A DNA stretch of 64,000 nt from CAYNHQ01 sp964397255. GTDB lineage: Bacteria; Bdellovibrionota_G; JALEGL01; DATDPG01. This document shows, piece by piece, positions 7,268 through 15,862 of the stretch. The notes below the pieces were generated by a model, which was not told the origin of the DNA, searched no databases, and saw only the letters and a program-made list of their open reading frames with translations. The position numbers and the translations under genes are program-made. The stretch's first letter is position 1. Every line of letters begins with the position of its first letter. The stretch covers positions 124,001 to 188,000 of the forward strand of contig CAYNHQ010000001.1 of NCBI GenBank assembly GCA_964397255.1, read 5' to 3'.

Positions 7268-9709
7268 CTATTCTTGTAAGAAGAAATCCTGGGGGGATTT
7301 TTTCTTTTTCACTTCTTCGGTGGTTTCGCTCGGGGCGCTGCCTTCGCGAAAAGCTTCAAAAACCGGTTCCTTGGTTTTCGGAGTGGCGAGTGTGCCTGTT
7401 TTTGAATCGATCTGGGCAAAAATCACTCCGTCGGGAACGGGGAAATCGACCTGAGGCATTTCTTTGGTCGCTTCTTTCATAAACTCCAACCAAACGGGCG
7501 TCGCCGCATGTCCTCCCGCCTCTCGTGGACCCAGGGTGGCCGCTTCGTCGAAGCCGAGCCATACGCCTGAAACAAGATTCGGCGTGTAGCCAATGAACCA
7601 CACATCGTGATTGTCATTCGTAGTTCCCGTTTTTCCCGCCGCGGGACGGTTAATGGCCGCGGCGCGCCGGCCCGTTCCGGATCGAATTACCTGCTTTAAC
7701 AAATGAGTCATTAGATAAGAAGTCTGAGGGCTCAGCACATAGCCATTGGCAAGAGGGGCCGAAGGGTTTTTCCCCGTGTCGATGGCGGTTCGATCGTTTG
7801 CGCGAGAGGTAAACTGCGCACGGGCCACGGCGGTTTGTTCCGTTAAATCGAGACCCGGGTCATCGAGAAGATTTCTTTCCAAAACATGACCGTCGCGGTC
7901 GACGACTTTACGTACTGCCACAGGCGCCATCCTTTTTCCCCCCGAGGCAAAAGTAGTATAGGCCGAAATAAGTTCTATCGGCGTCACGGCCGAAGAGCCA
8001 AGCGCGAGAGAGAAATCTCGCGCTAGAGGTGCGGTGATTCCGAATCGGCGCGCAGTTTCAATGACCGCATCGATTCCGATATCTTGAACCAAACGAATCG
8101 TCGGAAGGTTGAGCGATTCGATCAGGCACTCTCGAAAAATCGTTGGTCCACGAAACTTTCCCTCGTAATTTTTTGGTCGCCAGGTCAGGTCTGTGGTGGG
8201 GTCGTCGTAGGTCATAGGAGCATCGATTAACAAGCTGGCGGCGGTGTACCCACGGTCGAGGGCCGCGGAATAAATGATCGGTTTGAAAGCCGAACCGGGT
8301 TGGCGCTTCGCTTGAACAACACGATTGAATTCACTTTTCTCGAAATCATATCCCCCCACCATTTGTCGAATGGCGCCGTTTCGCGGGTCAAGGGCGAGAA
8401 GCGCGCCCTGAACGAGCGGTTCTTGGGCGAGTGAAATCAGGAGCGCGTTTGCGGGGGTCTTCCTTTTTTCCGGCTTGGGTTCACGCAATGTGCGAATCCA
8501 AACCACATCTCCCACCTTAAGAGCCTTGGACGGATGTTCAATCAGATCATTTTCCCAAAACTTTTCAGGATCAGGCTTTCTCGCCCAATTCATGTCGTCG
8601 ATCGTGATGATCGCGCTTCGGGAACCAAGACTGACAAATACCAAGCCTTCACCGTCACGAACCTCCGTTACCATCGCGTGATAGCGTTTCGTTGGAACGA
8701 GAGGCTCTTCTCCATTTTCCTCTTTCAATTTTGCGAGCATGGCGGGGCGATTTTGGGGAGCGACTTGCTCGATCGCACCGCGATACCCTTGATGCCGATC
8801 CAGATCTTCGATCCCTTCACGAAGAGATTGCTGAGCGATTTTGGCGTTTCCTGCATCGAGCGTTGTATAAATTTGAAGCCCTCCTTCCAAAACGGCATCG
8901 TTGCCGTAGCGGTCGGTGACGTACCGGCGTATGTGCTCGACAAAGTATGGGGAATATCGGAGATTAAGATCTTCCTCACTGGCTAATCGGAGAGCTTGGT
9001 TTTCCGCGTTCTCTTTTTCCTCCGGGGTTATGTATTTTTCTTCCATCATTCGTTTCAATACATAGTGTTCCTTATCGGTGGCGCGATTTAAATCGGTGAA
9101 CGGATTATCTCGGCTAGGAGCGCGAGGTAGTCCGGCGAGAACGGCCATTTCGCCCAACGAGAGGTCGACGACATCCTTTTCAAAATACGTTTGGGCCGCC
9201 GCCTGAACGCCATAGGCCCCATGACCCAAGTAGACTTGGTTTAAATAAATTTCGAGTATCCGTTCTTTCGAGAGAAATTGCTCCATCTTGTGGGCGAGGA
9301 TTACTTCGCGAATCTTCCGCGTGATGCTTCGTTCGGGAGTGAGGAGAATTCCCTTTGCTACTTGTTGTGTGATGGTACTGCCACCCTGTTTTACTTCTCC
9401 CGCTACGAGGTTCTTGATCATTGCTCGAAGAATGCCGGTGAGAGAAAATCCGCGATGCCGAAAAAACTCATCGTCTTCCGCCGCCACAAATGCTTTCGCC
9501 AACAGAGGAGGAATTTGAGAGTAAGGAACATAAATTCTCCTCTCTCGCGCGAATTCACCAATCTTCACGTAATCTTCGCTAAAAATTTCCGATGCGACGG
9601 GCGGGCGATAATTTTGAAGCGCCGAAACCGATGGGAGTTTCCACGATACGATCGCAACCACCGCCGCAATGAACAGTATCGGCAGAGCGAATAAGAAAGC
9701 CTTTGTCAT
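7268..9709 (-). CDS. mrcA: Penicillin-binding protein 1A, bifunctional
   Basis: 813-residue class A penicillin-binding protein that polymerises lipid II (glycosyltransferase family 51) and cross-links peptides (transpeptidase). A single N-terminal membrane anchor (about residues 4-24) is followed by the GT51 motifs EDDEFFRHRGF (about residue 78), QGGSTITQQVAK and the KIREVILAHKMEQ region. An insert typical of PBP1A precedes the transpeptidase domain, which has the serine motif GSAFKP (near residue 470), SLN and KTGTTND (near residue 690). The lysine-rich C-terminus is short. I chose the ATG at 9709 because the longer frame starts with TTG and adds no useful residues. It is divergent from the radical SAM gene. 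Confidence 0.93.
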   Translation of the reverse strand: MTKAFLFALPILFIAAVVAIVSWKLPSVSALQNYRPPVASEIFSEDYVKIGEFARERRIYVPYSQIPPLLAKAFVAAEDDEFFRHRGFSLTGILRAMIKNLVAGEVKQGGSTITQQVAKGILLTPERSITRKIREVILAHKMEQFLSKERILEIYLNQVYLGHGAYGVQAAAQTYFEKDVVDLSLGEMAVLAGLPRAPSRDNPFTDLNRATDKEHYVLKRMMEEKYITPEEKENAENQALRLASEEDLNLRYSPYFVEHIRRYVTDRYGNDAVLEGGLQIYTTLDAGNAKIAQQSLREGIEDLDRHQGYRGAIEQVAPQNRPAMLAKLKEENGEEPLVPTKRYHAMVTEVRDGEGLVFVSLGSRSAIITIDDMNWARKPDPEKFWENDLIEHPSKALKVGDVVWIRTLREPKPEKRKTPANALLISLAQEPLVQGALLALDPRNGAIRQMVGGYDFEKSEFNRVVQAKRQPGSAFKPIIYSAALDRGYTAASLLIDAPMTYDDPTTDLTWRPKNYEGKFRGPTIFRECLIESLNLPTIRLVQDIGIDAVIETARRFGITAPLARDFSLALGSSAVTPIELISAYTTFASGGKRMAPVAVRKVVDRDGHVLERNLLDDPGLDLTEQTAVARAQFTSRANDRTAIDTGKNPSAPLANGYVLSPQTSYLMTHLLKQVIRSGTGRRAAAINRPAAGKTGTTNDNHDVWFIGYTPNLVSGVWLGFDEAATLGPREAGGHAATPVWLEFMKEATKEMPQVDFPVPDGVIFAQIDSKTGTLATPKTKEPVFEAFREGSAPSETTEEVKKKKSPQDFFLQE

Positions 9710-9885
9710 TTCCACATTAATATACCTGAACAAAAGATCACCGAATTAAACGCGTTGCATCAATGCGCCGTTGAAACGTTTTGGATTTCTCTCATTCGTT
9801 CTAAAAGTGGCAAAAAGATCAAACCCACACTCCCGCCGGAAAGCCGCATCCATAGGGGCTTTTCGTCGCCATATAAGAAGAGCGC

Positions 9886-9914
9886 TTGACAATGAAAACC
9901 GCGTTTCATATAGA
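9886..9914 (+). promoter_or_regulatory. Sigma70-type promoter for the radical SAM gene
   Basis: TTGACA at 9886-9891, a 17-base spacer, and TATAGA at 9909-9914. It points toward the radical SAM gene, giving a leader of about 120 bases. The rest of the 9710-10040 intergenic region holds no gene I can support. Confidence 0.55.
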
Positions 9915-10040
9915 TCGGCCCGGCCATAGGGGCAAATGTTCTAAGTGCATAGGAATAAAAGGTTTTTTTCAACAAACGGAAACGAAGTCAGTATGGGCAA
10001 AGAGACTAACGGAGCGCGCGCTACGGGCTGGAGGGACACG

Positions 10041-11078
10041 ATGGTTGCAACAAGCCGAAACCAAGAACCAGAAGGAGCGAAAGTCCTTCGGCTGTCAGTA
10101 ACGGGCCAATGTAATTTGAGTTGCTTTTATTGTCGGCCGCTGGGTCGTTCCACGGATTTGTTTGAGGCCAAGACTCTTATTCAACCTTCGGATGTGACGA
10201 AACTAGTCCGCATTGTGGGGGAACTGGGTGTTACAAAAGTAATTATCGGTGGAGGGGAACCGCTGTTGCGAAAAGATGCGGCGGGTTTTGTGAAATCTGC
10301 GATGGCGCATCGGGGAATCTCGGAAGTTCGTTTGGTGACGAACGGAGTTTACCTTAAAGCTTTCGGTGATGAACTTCGTAAAAACGGCCTACGAAAAGTC
10401 GACATCAATGTCGATACCCTCAATTACGAAAAATTTCATCGAGTCATTACAAAACGAGACGATCTTTTCCGTGTCTTGGACGGCATCGATAAGGTGGAAA
10501 AACTCAATTTCCCCGATGTTCGAATCAATATTCTTCTGATGAATGGACTCAACCATGATGAATTGGTCGATTTCGCCCGCCTGACGAAGAATCGGAAACT
10601 ACATCTTCGTATGATGGAATATCATCCGGAAACCACGAACGGTGATCCCCTCGCGGAGCGCAGGAAACTTTCGGTGTTGGATGCCAAGCGGTCGATTGAT
10701 AATTTTCAAAAGCTTCATCAGATTCATGATTTGGAAGCGGAATTTCCCCACCCCACATTTAAATTCGCCGACGGAATCGGAAAAATTTCATTTTTGAGTG
10801 AAATTGAGATTGCTGCGGAGGCCGCTGTTCCGAGCGTTCTCTTCAATGCGGATGGAGTTTTTTCCAACGAGCTTGTTCCAGGGAAAACCGCCGCTGTACT
10901 GGAAGAGCTGCGACGGGATGCCAAGCAAGACCAACTTCGGAGAACGATCGAAAAAATCCTCCACGCCCATGTGGACGGCAAGCGGAAGCCCCAGCCGGCC
11001 ACAAGAAAGCCTGCATCGGTTTCATCGATGCGGGGACGCGCTGGAACCACCGCTCGACACGCCGCTGCCCGCAGATAA
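10041..11078 (+). CDS. MoaA-like radical SAM protein without the second Fe-S cluster
   Basis: 345-residue radical SAM enzyme. The SAM-binding 4Fe-4S motif is CNLSCFYC (Cys24, 28, 31; CxxxCxxC), followed by GGGEPLLR, the usual glycine-rich SAM-contact motif, and VDINVDTLN. The overall order resembles MoaA, which makes the molybdenum-cofactor precursor. However, the C-terminal cysteines that hold MoaA's second cluster and its terminal Gly-Gly are absent, and the last 50 residues are a basic Arg/Ala/Pro tail. The reaction is therefore unknown. The ATG at 10041 is chosen because GGAGG sits six bases before it; ATGs at 9945 and 9993 lack such a site. tatA follows after 19 bases, so co-transcription with the Tat genes is likely. 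Confidence 0.75.
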   Translation: MVATSRNQEPEGAKVLRLSVTGQCNLSCFYCRPLGRSTDLFEAKTLIQPSDVTKLVRIVGELGVTKVIIGGGEPLLRKDAAGFVKSAMAHRGISEVRLVTNGVYLKAFGDELRKNGLRKVDINVDTLNYEKFHRVITKRDDLFRVLDGIDKVEKLNFPDVRINILLMNGLNHDELVDFARLTKNRKLHLRMMEYHPETTNGDPLAERRKLSVLDAKRSIDNFQKLHQIHDLEAEFPHPTFKFADGIGKISFLSEIEIAAEAAVPSVLFNADGVFSNELVPGKTAAVLEELRRDAKQDQLRRTIEKILHAHVDGKRKPQPATRKPASVSSMRGRAGTTARHAAARR

Positions 11079-11097
11079 TGCTATTATAAAAGCACCC

Positions 11098-11349
11098 ATG
11101 TTTGGTGTCGGCAGCGGAGAACTACTTGTTATTCTAATCGTTGTCTTTCTACTTTTTGGTCCCGAAAAATTGCCGGAGCTGGCAAAGACACTCGGGAAAA
11201 TCGCGCGAGACATTCGCAAAGCTTCTGATGATGTAAAGAGTGCCGTGCTGAAAGACACGGAAGAAGTTCGAAAGACCGTCGTTGACGAACCCAAACAGAA
11301 AATTCTTGAGGACTTCAGTCGGAAACCGACCGATGAGCCGAAATCATAA
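11098..11349 (+). CDS. tatA: Sec-independent translocase subunit TatA/TatB type
   Basis: 83 residues: a single N-terminal membrane helix (GELLVILIVVFLLFGPEKLPEL) with the FGPEKLPEL hinge of TatA/TatB proteins, an amphipathic helix (AKTLGKIARDIRKASDDV) and a charged tail. It would form the pore-lining or TatB-type partner of TatC for exporting folded proteins with twin-arginine signals. The FGP motif is shared by TatA and TatB, so the subtype is not certain. The stop overlaps the tatC start by 17 bases. No strong ribosome binding site is visible. Confidence 0.88.
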   Translation: MFGVGSGELLVILIVVFLLFGPEKLPELAKTLGKIARDIRKASDDVKSAVLKDTEEVRKTVVDEPKQKILEDFSRKPTDEPKS

Positions 11350-12094
11350 AAATGATGAAGTGAACATGCCGTTCATGGCTCATCTAACTGAGCTGCGTTT
11401 TCGACTCGTCCGCTGTTTGATTGGTGTAGGTATAGGCTTCGCTTTGGCAGCCACATTCGCGGAGAAGGTTTTTTTGTGGCTCATGGTTCCCCTTGACGAA
11501 GCTTTTCAATTTGTTTTCCACAAGAACTCAGAACTTCACTTCATTAGTGTCCCTGAACCCTTTGTCATCTATTTCAAGACCGCCATTGTTGCGGGACTTT
11601 TTATTTCAAGCCCGTACGTCTTTTTTCAGCTCTGGAGATTCATCAGCCCTGGATTAAAACCCTCGGAAAGGAGACATGGAATTCAATTTGTCGTTGGAGC
11701 TACCGCCATGTTCGTGACGGGCGCCTTCTTTGCGTATTCGCTAGTGCTACCCATGGGTTTTCGCTACTTCCTTCAATTGGCATCGCCGGCGAATATTCAA
11801 CCCACAATTACGATGCGTGAATATTTCGATTTTACATCCTGGACATTGATCCTTTTTGGCTTTGTTTTCGAAGCTCCGCTCCTTGTTCTTTATTTGGTCT
11901 ATGCTGGCCTCATTCGCGCTGCGCATTTGGTTCGATTCTGGCGTTTTATAGTCGTGGGGCTGGCCGTTGCATCAGCGGTTCTCACGCCAGGACCAGATCC
12001 AGGGACGATGCTCCTCATGCTTTGCCCGCTTCTTGTTCTCTACGGTGTTACGATTCTCTTGGCGTTTGTTGTGCAACGTCCGACGAAAGTTTAA
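11333..12094 (+). CDS. tatC: Sec-independent protein translocase TatC
   Basis: 253 residues with six predicted membrane helices, the family's usual size. The first cytoplasmic segment has MAHLTELRFRLVRCL, the conserved TatC N-terminal motif that binds twin-arginine signal peptides. A conserved loop (FFQLWRFISPGLKPSERR) and the TPGPDPGTMLL segment near the end also match the family. It recruits folded, often cofactor-loaded, substrates. The start at 11333 overlaps tatA; an in-frame ATG at 11366 is an alternative. It stands directly upstream of the bufferin-type operon, separated by 59 bases. Confidence 0.93.
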   Translation: MSRNHKNDEVNMPFMAHLTELRFRLVRCLIGVGIGFALAATFAEKVFLWLMVPLDEAFQFVFHKNSELHFISVPEPFVIYFKTAIVAGLFISSPYVFFQLWRFISPGLKPSERRHGIQFVVGATAMFVTGAFFAYSLVLPMGFRYFLQLASPANIQPTITMREYFDFTSWTLILFGFVFEAPLLVLYLVYAGLIRAAHLVRFWRFIVVGLAVASAVLTPGPDPGTMLLMLCPLLVLYGVTILLAFVVQRPTKV

Positions 12095-12153
12095 TATCCC
12101 CACCCCTAGTCATTTCGCGGTAATGCGAAAGTAACCTTTTTAAGGAGAAATGA

Positions 12154-12435
12154 ATGGAATCAAGAAAAGCAAAGTTGGTAAATGCGGCTATCGCAGGTTT
12201 ACTTGCGGTTGGCCCGGCGGTTCTCATCTCTTCCAGCGCTTTTGCGGCCGATAAAGGCTTTAAGTGCGAAGGCGGAAATATGTGCAATGGAAAAGGCGAA
12301 TGTGGCGGAACAGGCCACAGCTGCTCTGGAAAGGCTGAAGAAGGCAAGGGATGGATCACGACGAAAGATGCCAAAGCCTGTGATGCCGCCAAGGCTCAAG
12401 TAGCTGCCGATTTAGCGAGTAAGGCGAAGCATTAA
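12154..12435 (+). CDS. Bufferin-type RiPP precursor (BufA-like), periplasmic
   Basis: 93-residue precursor. A classic signal peptide (basic start, AIAGLLAVGPAVLI core) has its probable cleavage site after Ala31 (SAFA/ADKG). The mature part is Cys/Gly-rich with five cysteines at 38, 44, 50, 57 and 76: KCEGGNMCNGKGECGGTG then HSCSGKAEEGKGWI. Such signal-peptide-bearing, Cys-rich proteins next to a DUF692 enzyme and a DUF2063 protein are known as bufferins. In these, MNIO enzymes modify cysteines so that the peptide binds copper. That this peptide is modified and binds metal is inference. AAGGAG lies six bases before the ATG. The MNIO gene starts one base after its stop. Confidence 0.8.
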   Translation: MESRKAKLVNAAIAGLLAVGPAVLISSSAFAADKGFKCEGGNMCNGKGECGGTGHSCSGKAEEGKGWITTKDAKACDAAKAQVAADLASKAKH

Positions 12436-12436
12436 G

Positions 12437-13285
12437 TTGGAAACTCGCTGTTTGGGATGTGGGGGGGGCCTACGCCCTCCTCACTATCCCTACATTCTCT
12501 CGGAACGACCTGCTGTCGATTTCTTCGAAGTCATTTCCGAGAATTACATGGATACGAGCGGGAACCCGCTCCATAAGCTTGACCAAATTCGCGAGAATTA
12601 TCCTATTATTTGCCACGGCGTTTCGCTTTCCATCGGCTCGGTTGATCCGATCAATGTCGAATATTTAAGGTCCCTCAAAAAGCTCATCGAGCGGATCGAA
12701 CCTGCCATAGTGTCCGATCACCTTTGTTGGACCGGCTCGGGAGGATGGAATACGCACGATCTTCTCCCCCTTCCTTTTACGAAAGAATCTGTCGATCACA
12801 TTGTCCCGCGAGTAGAGGAAGTACAAAATTATTTGGGAAGAAAAATTCTTCTCGAGAACGCGTCCACGTACGTTTCTGTGAAGAACCCTGAAATGAAAGA
12901 GTGGGAATTCTTGACAGAGATTGTGAAGCGATCGGGCTGTGGAATTCTTCTCGATATTAATAATATTTATGTCAACGCCCACAACCATTCCTTCAGTGCG
13001 AGGGAATACATCGATTCGATTTCCATTGAAGATGTGGGTCAGTTTCACCTCGCGGGACACATGGCGCGAGGCGATTATCTTTTTGATACCCACGACGGAC
13101 CCGTGATCGACCCCGTCTGGGACCTTTATCGACATGCTCTTGGACGATTTGGAAGAATGACGACATTAATTGAGTGGGATGGAAAGATTCCAGAATTTCC
13201 GGTCCTTCAGGACGAGATTGATCAGGCCAGAACAATTCAGGAGGAGATCTGTGGACGCCCACAAAAAGTCGCTAGCGCTTTCTGA
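12437..13285 (+). CDS. DUF692 multinuclear non-heme iron enzyme (MNIO, BufB-like)
   Basis: 282-residue TIM-barrel enzyme of the DUF692/MNIO family, which uses two or three iron ions to oxidise cysteine residues of RiPP precursors. Conserved segments are present in the usual order: GLRPPHYPYI, DFFEVISENYM, HGVSLSIGS, SDHLCW, LLENASTY, ILLDINNIYVNAHNH, FHLAGH, HDGPVIDPVW and LIEWDGKIPEFP. The His, Asp, Glu and Asn residues in these motifs are the known iron ligands of the family. The N-terminal LGCGGGLRPPHY is close to the typical start, so the TTG at 12437, one base after the precursor stop, is the likely initiation codon. The substrate is presumably the preceding Cys-rich precursor. Confidence 0.88.
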   Translation: METRCLGCGGGLRPPHYPYILSERPAVDFFEVISENYMDTSGNPLHKLDQIRENYPIICHGVSLSIGSVDPINVEYLRSLKKLIERIEPAIVSDHLCWTGSGGWNTHDLLPLPFTKESVDHIVPRVEEVQNYLGRKILLENASTYVSVKNPEMKEWEFLTEIVKRSGCGILLDINNIYVNAHNHSFSAREYIDSISIEDVGQFHLAGHMARGDYLFDTHDGPVIDPVWDLYRHALGRFGRMTTLIEWDGKIPEFPVLQDEIDQARTIQEEICGRPQKVASAF

Positions 13286-14012
13286 ATTTCAAGATCGATT
13301 CCGCCAAGCCATTGTGACCGGAGCTGAGGACCAGAAACTCTCGACTTTTCTTGTCCACGCCGAGCGAATGGATGCCTACCTCGGAGGCTATCCCGCACGC
13401 TTTGAGGAAGTTCTACGAGAGATGTACGAAGCGGTCTATGAGATTGTAGGACATCACACCGGCCATGAACTATCACATGCATATGCGAGGCGGTATCCGT
13501 CCACTTCATACAACATCAATAAGATCGGTGCGCATATGAGTGATTTTCTTGCCAATGAATTTGCTCCTGCCATTAAGTGGCCTTTTCTTCCCGATCTTGC
13601 ACATTTCGAATTTTGTCAGACAGAATCGTTTCACGCGGAGCTCCTTCCCTCCGTTTTACAGAAAGATCTGGCAGATTGTTTTCCGACAGATTTGGCGAAC
13701 GCGATGTTTCAATTCCAACCCTCGGTCTTCGTGATTTCTTCCCCATACGCCCTTCTCGACATATGGAAGAGCAAAAAGAAAAAACGCGACCGGCCGACAA
13801 CTGTTCTTATCTATCGTGTGGAATTCGATGTGCGTGTCGCCGAAATTGCGAAAGAGGAGGGGAACCTCATTAAGCTACTGCAGGAAGGCGTGACTCTCTC
13901 TAGTGCGATCGAAAAAGTTTCAGAGTTGACGGAAGAAAAATTGTCCCAATCCGTCGCCAATTGGATGGCGTTAGGATTGATTGTCGCCATAAAGATGGCG
14001 AACACGAAGTAG
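13251..14012 (+). CDS. DUF2063 partner protein of the MNIO enzyme (BufC-like)
   Basis: 253 residues with the N-terminal DUF2063 domain (LSEFQDRFRQAIVTG, then YLGGYPARFEEVLREMYEAV) and an alpha/beta C-terminal part. In characterised systems this partner delivers the precursor to the MNIO enzyme. The start is the GTG at 13251, which has GGAGGAG a few bases upstream, and it overlaps the MNIO gene by 35 bases, indicating coupling. Its 3' end overlaps the convergent Rieske oxygenase gene by 42 bases. No DoxX-type BufD gene is present, although one accompanies many bufferin operons. Confidence 0.8.
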   Translation: MDAHKKSLALSEFQDRFRQAIVTGAEDQKLSTFLVHAERMDAYLGGYPARFEEVLREMYEAVYEIVGHHTGHELSHAYARRYPSTSYNINKIGAHMSDFLANEFAPAIKWPFLPDLAHFEFCQTESFHAELLPSVLQKDLADCFPTDLANAMFQFQPSVFVISSPYALLDIWKSKKKKRDRPTTVLIYRVEFDVRVAEIAKEEGNLIKLLQEGVTLSSAIEKVSELTEEKLSQSVANWMALGLIVAIKMANTK

Positions 14013-14942
14013 TCTTGCGATGTGCGGGCCCAACGGATCGGCATCGGTGAACATAAATTTTTCTCCGCCAAAACGTTGAATATTTTTCGATTGAACCTCG
14101 AGAATGGCGCAGTCCTGTTCCAAAATCCGCCGTCCAATCCACTGGCCGAATGTCCAGCCGATCCAATTCCAGTGGCCCAGTTTAAATGCGACTACCGAAA
14201 ACAAATCGAGATCGTCACCGGATGTGGGCGTTAATGCATTGGTAATAAGAAGGTGCCGATCTTCAAGTCGGTACTCCACCTGCGCAAGATTGGGTGCGAT
14301 AAAGCGATCCAAATGCTTTACCTCTCCCCCCTTTGGGGCAAGAAGGCGGGCCAACCAACCCGATGGCCGAGGCTCTCCAATATATTCGACTTCCACTTGA
14401 TCATCCGTTGCGTGTATTTCATGACGAAGATTTTGGGGAGTGTTTCGAAAAAGACGACGGTGCACAAACGCAGTGTGCGTAACATCCAGAATATTCTCTG
14501 CGGCTGTAAAAAGTGTGGCCTTTAATGTCATGCGTGAACGCGTAAACGAATATTTCTCTTCATTCATATGGAAAAAGGTGAAGGGCCCAGCGGAGGGTTT
14601 GTTTGTGGGGTCGAGCCAGACCCATATCCATCCCTGCTGTTCGATGACAGGAAACGATTCCACGGAAGCTCGATCGTTTACTTGCTCCGATCCCGGAATC
14701 GCAGTCACCTTTCCTTCAAAATTAAACTCCCATCCGTGATAAGCGCATCGAAGTCTGTCCCGACAGTTTTCGCCGATGGAAAGTGGAGCATTTCGATGTG
14801 GGCAACGATCCAGAAGTGCGAAAGGTCTTCCCCCAGAATCGCGGGAAAAAACCAATGGAATTCCTAAGATAATGCGCGATGTCAATTGAAAAGAAAGTTC
14901 GTGGGATTCGAAAGCCACAAACCAGGCACGGGTCCATTTCAC
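13971..14942 (-). CDS. Rieske non-heme iron oxygenase, orphan oxygenase subunit
   Basis: 323 residues. The Rieske 2Fe-2S motif has Cys47-Pro-His49 and Cys66-Ala-Tyr-His69 (CPHRNAPL then CAYHGWEF). The catalytic mononuclear iron site is visible as NILDVTHTAFVH with Asp153, His156 and His161. The layout resembles the phthalate, vanillate and pheophorbide-a type single-component oxygenases; the substrate cannot be told. No ferredoxin or reductase gene is adjacent. The start is the GTG at 14942. There is no Shine-Dalgarno, but TAAAAT at 14950-14955 ends seven bases upstream, suggesting a leaderless transcript. Its end overlaps the convergent DUF2063 gene by 42 bases. Confidence 0.82.
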   Translation of the reverse strand: MKWTRAWFVAFESHELSFQLTSRIILGIPLVFSRDSGGRPFALLDRCPHRNAPLSIGENCRDRLRCAYHGWEFNFEGKVTAIPGSEQVNDRASVESFPVIEQQGWIWVWLDPTNKPSAGPFTFFHMNEEKYSFTRSRMTLKATLFTAAENILDVTHTAFVHRRLFRNTPQNLRHEIHATDDQVEVEYIGEPRPSGWLARLLAPKGGEVKHLDRFIAPNLAQVEYRLEDRHLLITNALTPTSGDDLDLFSVVAFKLGHWNWIGWTFGQWIGRRILEQDCAILEVQSKNIQRFGGEKFMFTDADPLGPHIARLLRVRHLYGDNQS

Positions 14943-15015
14943 CGACTACATTTTAGCCTCTTGCGAAAGAAGGGGGAGTTCTGTTTAATCATGGCGTTCT
15001 CTGAAGGGGGGAATC

Positions 15016-15851
15016 ATGAAAAATATTGTGGCGAGTTTTCTGCTTATGGCATCTGCAGGGGCAATACCGGCAGGTGCAGAGGAAATTCGAACGTTGCGCG
15101 AGGGACGTGTATTTTTTCAGATGATGCCAACAACGTGAATGACTCTCTTTGTTATGTCGTCCGTGAAGTTCGACAAGATCCAGTCAAGGGGGCTTTTGGT
15201 GATACGGGGTTCATTCCCGGAGGACCTCCGCCCCTACCCAAACCCAATGACAATCCTCCTCCTCCTTTGCCTGGAGGTTCCATCCCTCCGATTCCATTTC
15301 CCGGGCCTGGTGGAGTTGGCATCGACCTCAATACGATCCTCAATTATTTCGAGCGTATTTGGAATATCCTTGAACGCGCCAGACCCGTGGTAACCGTCGA
15401 TCGACCTCCGTATGCCACAGCTCTTCCGCAGGGAGTTCAGTGGTGGACGGATATGGAGTGGCCTTCTGAGCCACGCGCAGTCCTTTATCGATTTTCCGCG
15501 AAAAACTATTTTGGAATAGAGGTGGGAAGATTCAATTACGTCATTTCGTACGTGTACAACGGTCGATACCAAGGCATCGGTCGATATCTGTTCAATATTA
15601 CGGTGTATGCCTCAGAAGGTTCCGCCAAACCGGGTTTTACCCTGGATGCCAGAGCGGAAGTGCCCAACGTCTATAACGCGGGGACCAAAGAGAACCCGAT
15701 AGCGGCGGCGCAGATCTTTGTTACAGCACATCTCAAATCGATCATGAGCGACTTAACTCAAACTCGGTCGTACGTGATCAAGGGAGACGGTCAGTATAGT
15801 GAAACGGTCCCCATCGGCCTTTTGAATTTTAGTCCGCAAAATTGGAAGTAA
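15016..15851 (+). pseudogene. Secreted proline-rich protein of unknown function, frameshifted
   Basis: The ATG at 15016 follows a strong AAGGGGGG and opens a signal peptide (MKNIVASFLLMASAGAIPAGA). That frame ends after 40 codons. A different frame (-1) continues for over 240 residues from SDDANNVNDSLCYVV to a stop at 15851. The switch must occur near the six-T run at 15112-15117. One extra T would give a continuous protein with EGRVFFSDDANN. The mature protein has a Pro/Gly-rich segment (about residues 65-105) and a beta-rich C-terminal domain I do not recognise. Possible causes are a sequencing error, a true mutation, transcript slippage or -1 frameshifting on A-TTT-TTT. Confidence 0.7.
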
Positions 15852-15862
15852 ATAAAGAGAGC

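Noticed and set aside
9760..9975. 71-codon minus-strand frame between the penicillin-binding protein and radical SAM genes
   Set aside because: Part of it (LYGDEKPLWMRLSGGSVGL) looks protein-like, but there is no ribosome binding site and no family, and a plus-strand promoter lies inside it. Kept only as a remote possibility.
12113..12130. Small TTTCGC/GCGAAA hairpin between tatC and the RiPP precursor gene
   Set aside because: Only a 6-base stem; it could be a weak terminator or regulatory element, but it is not distinguishable from chance.
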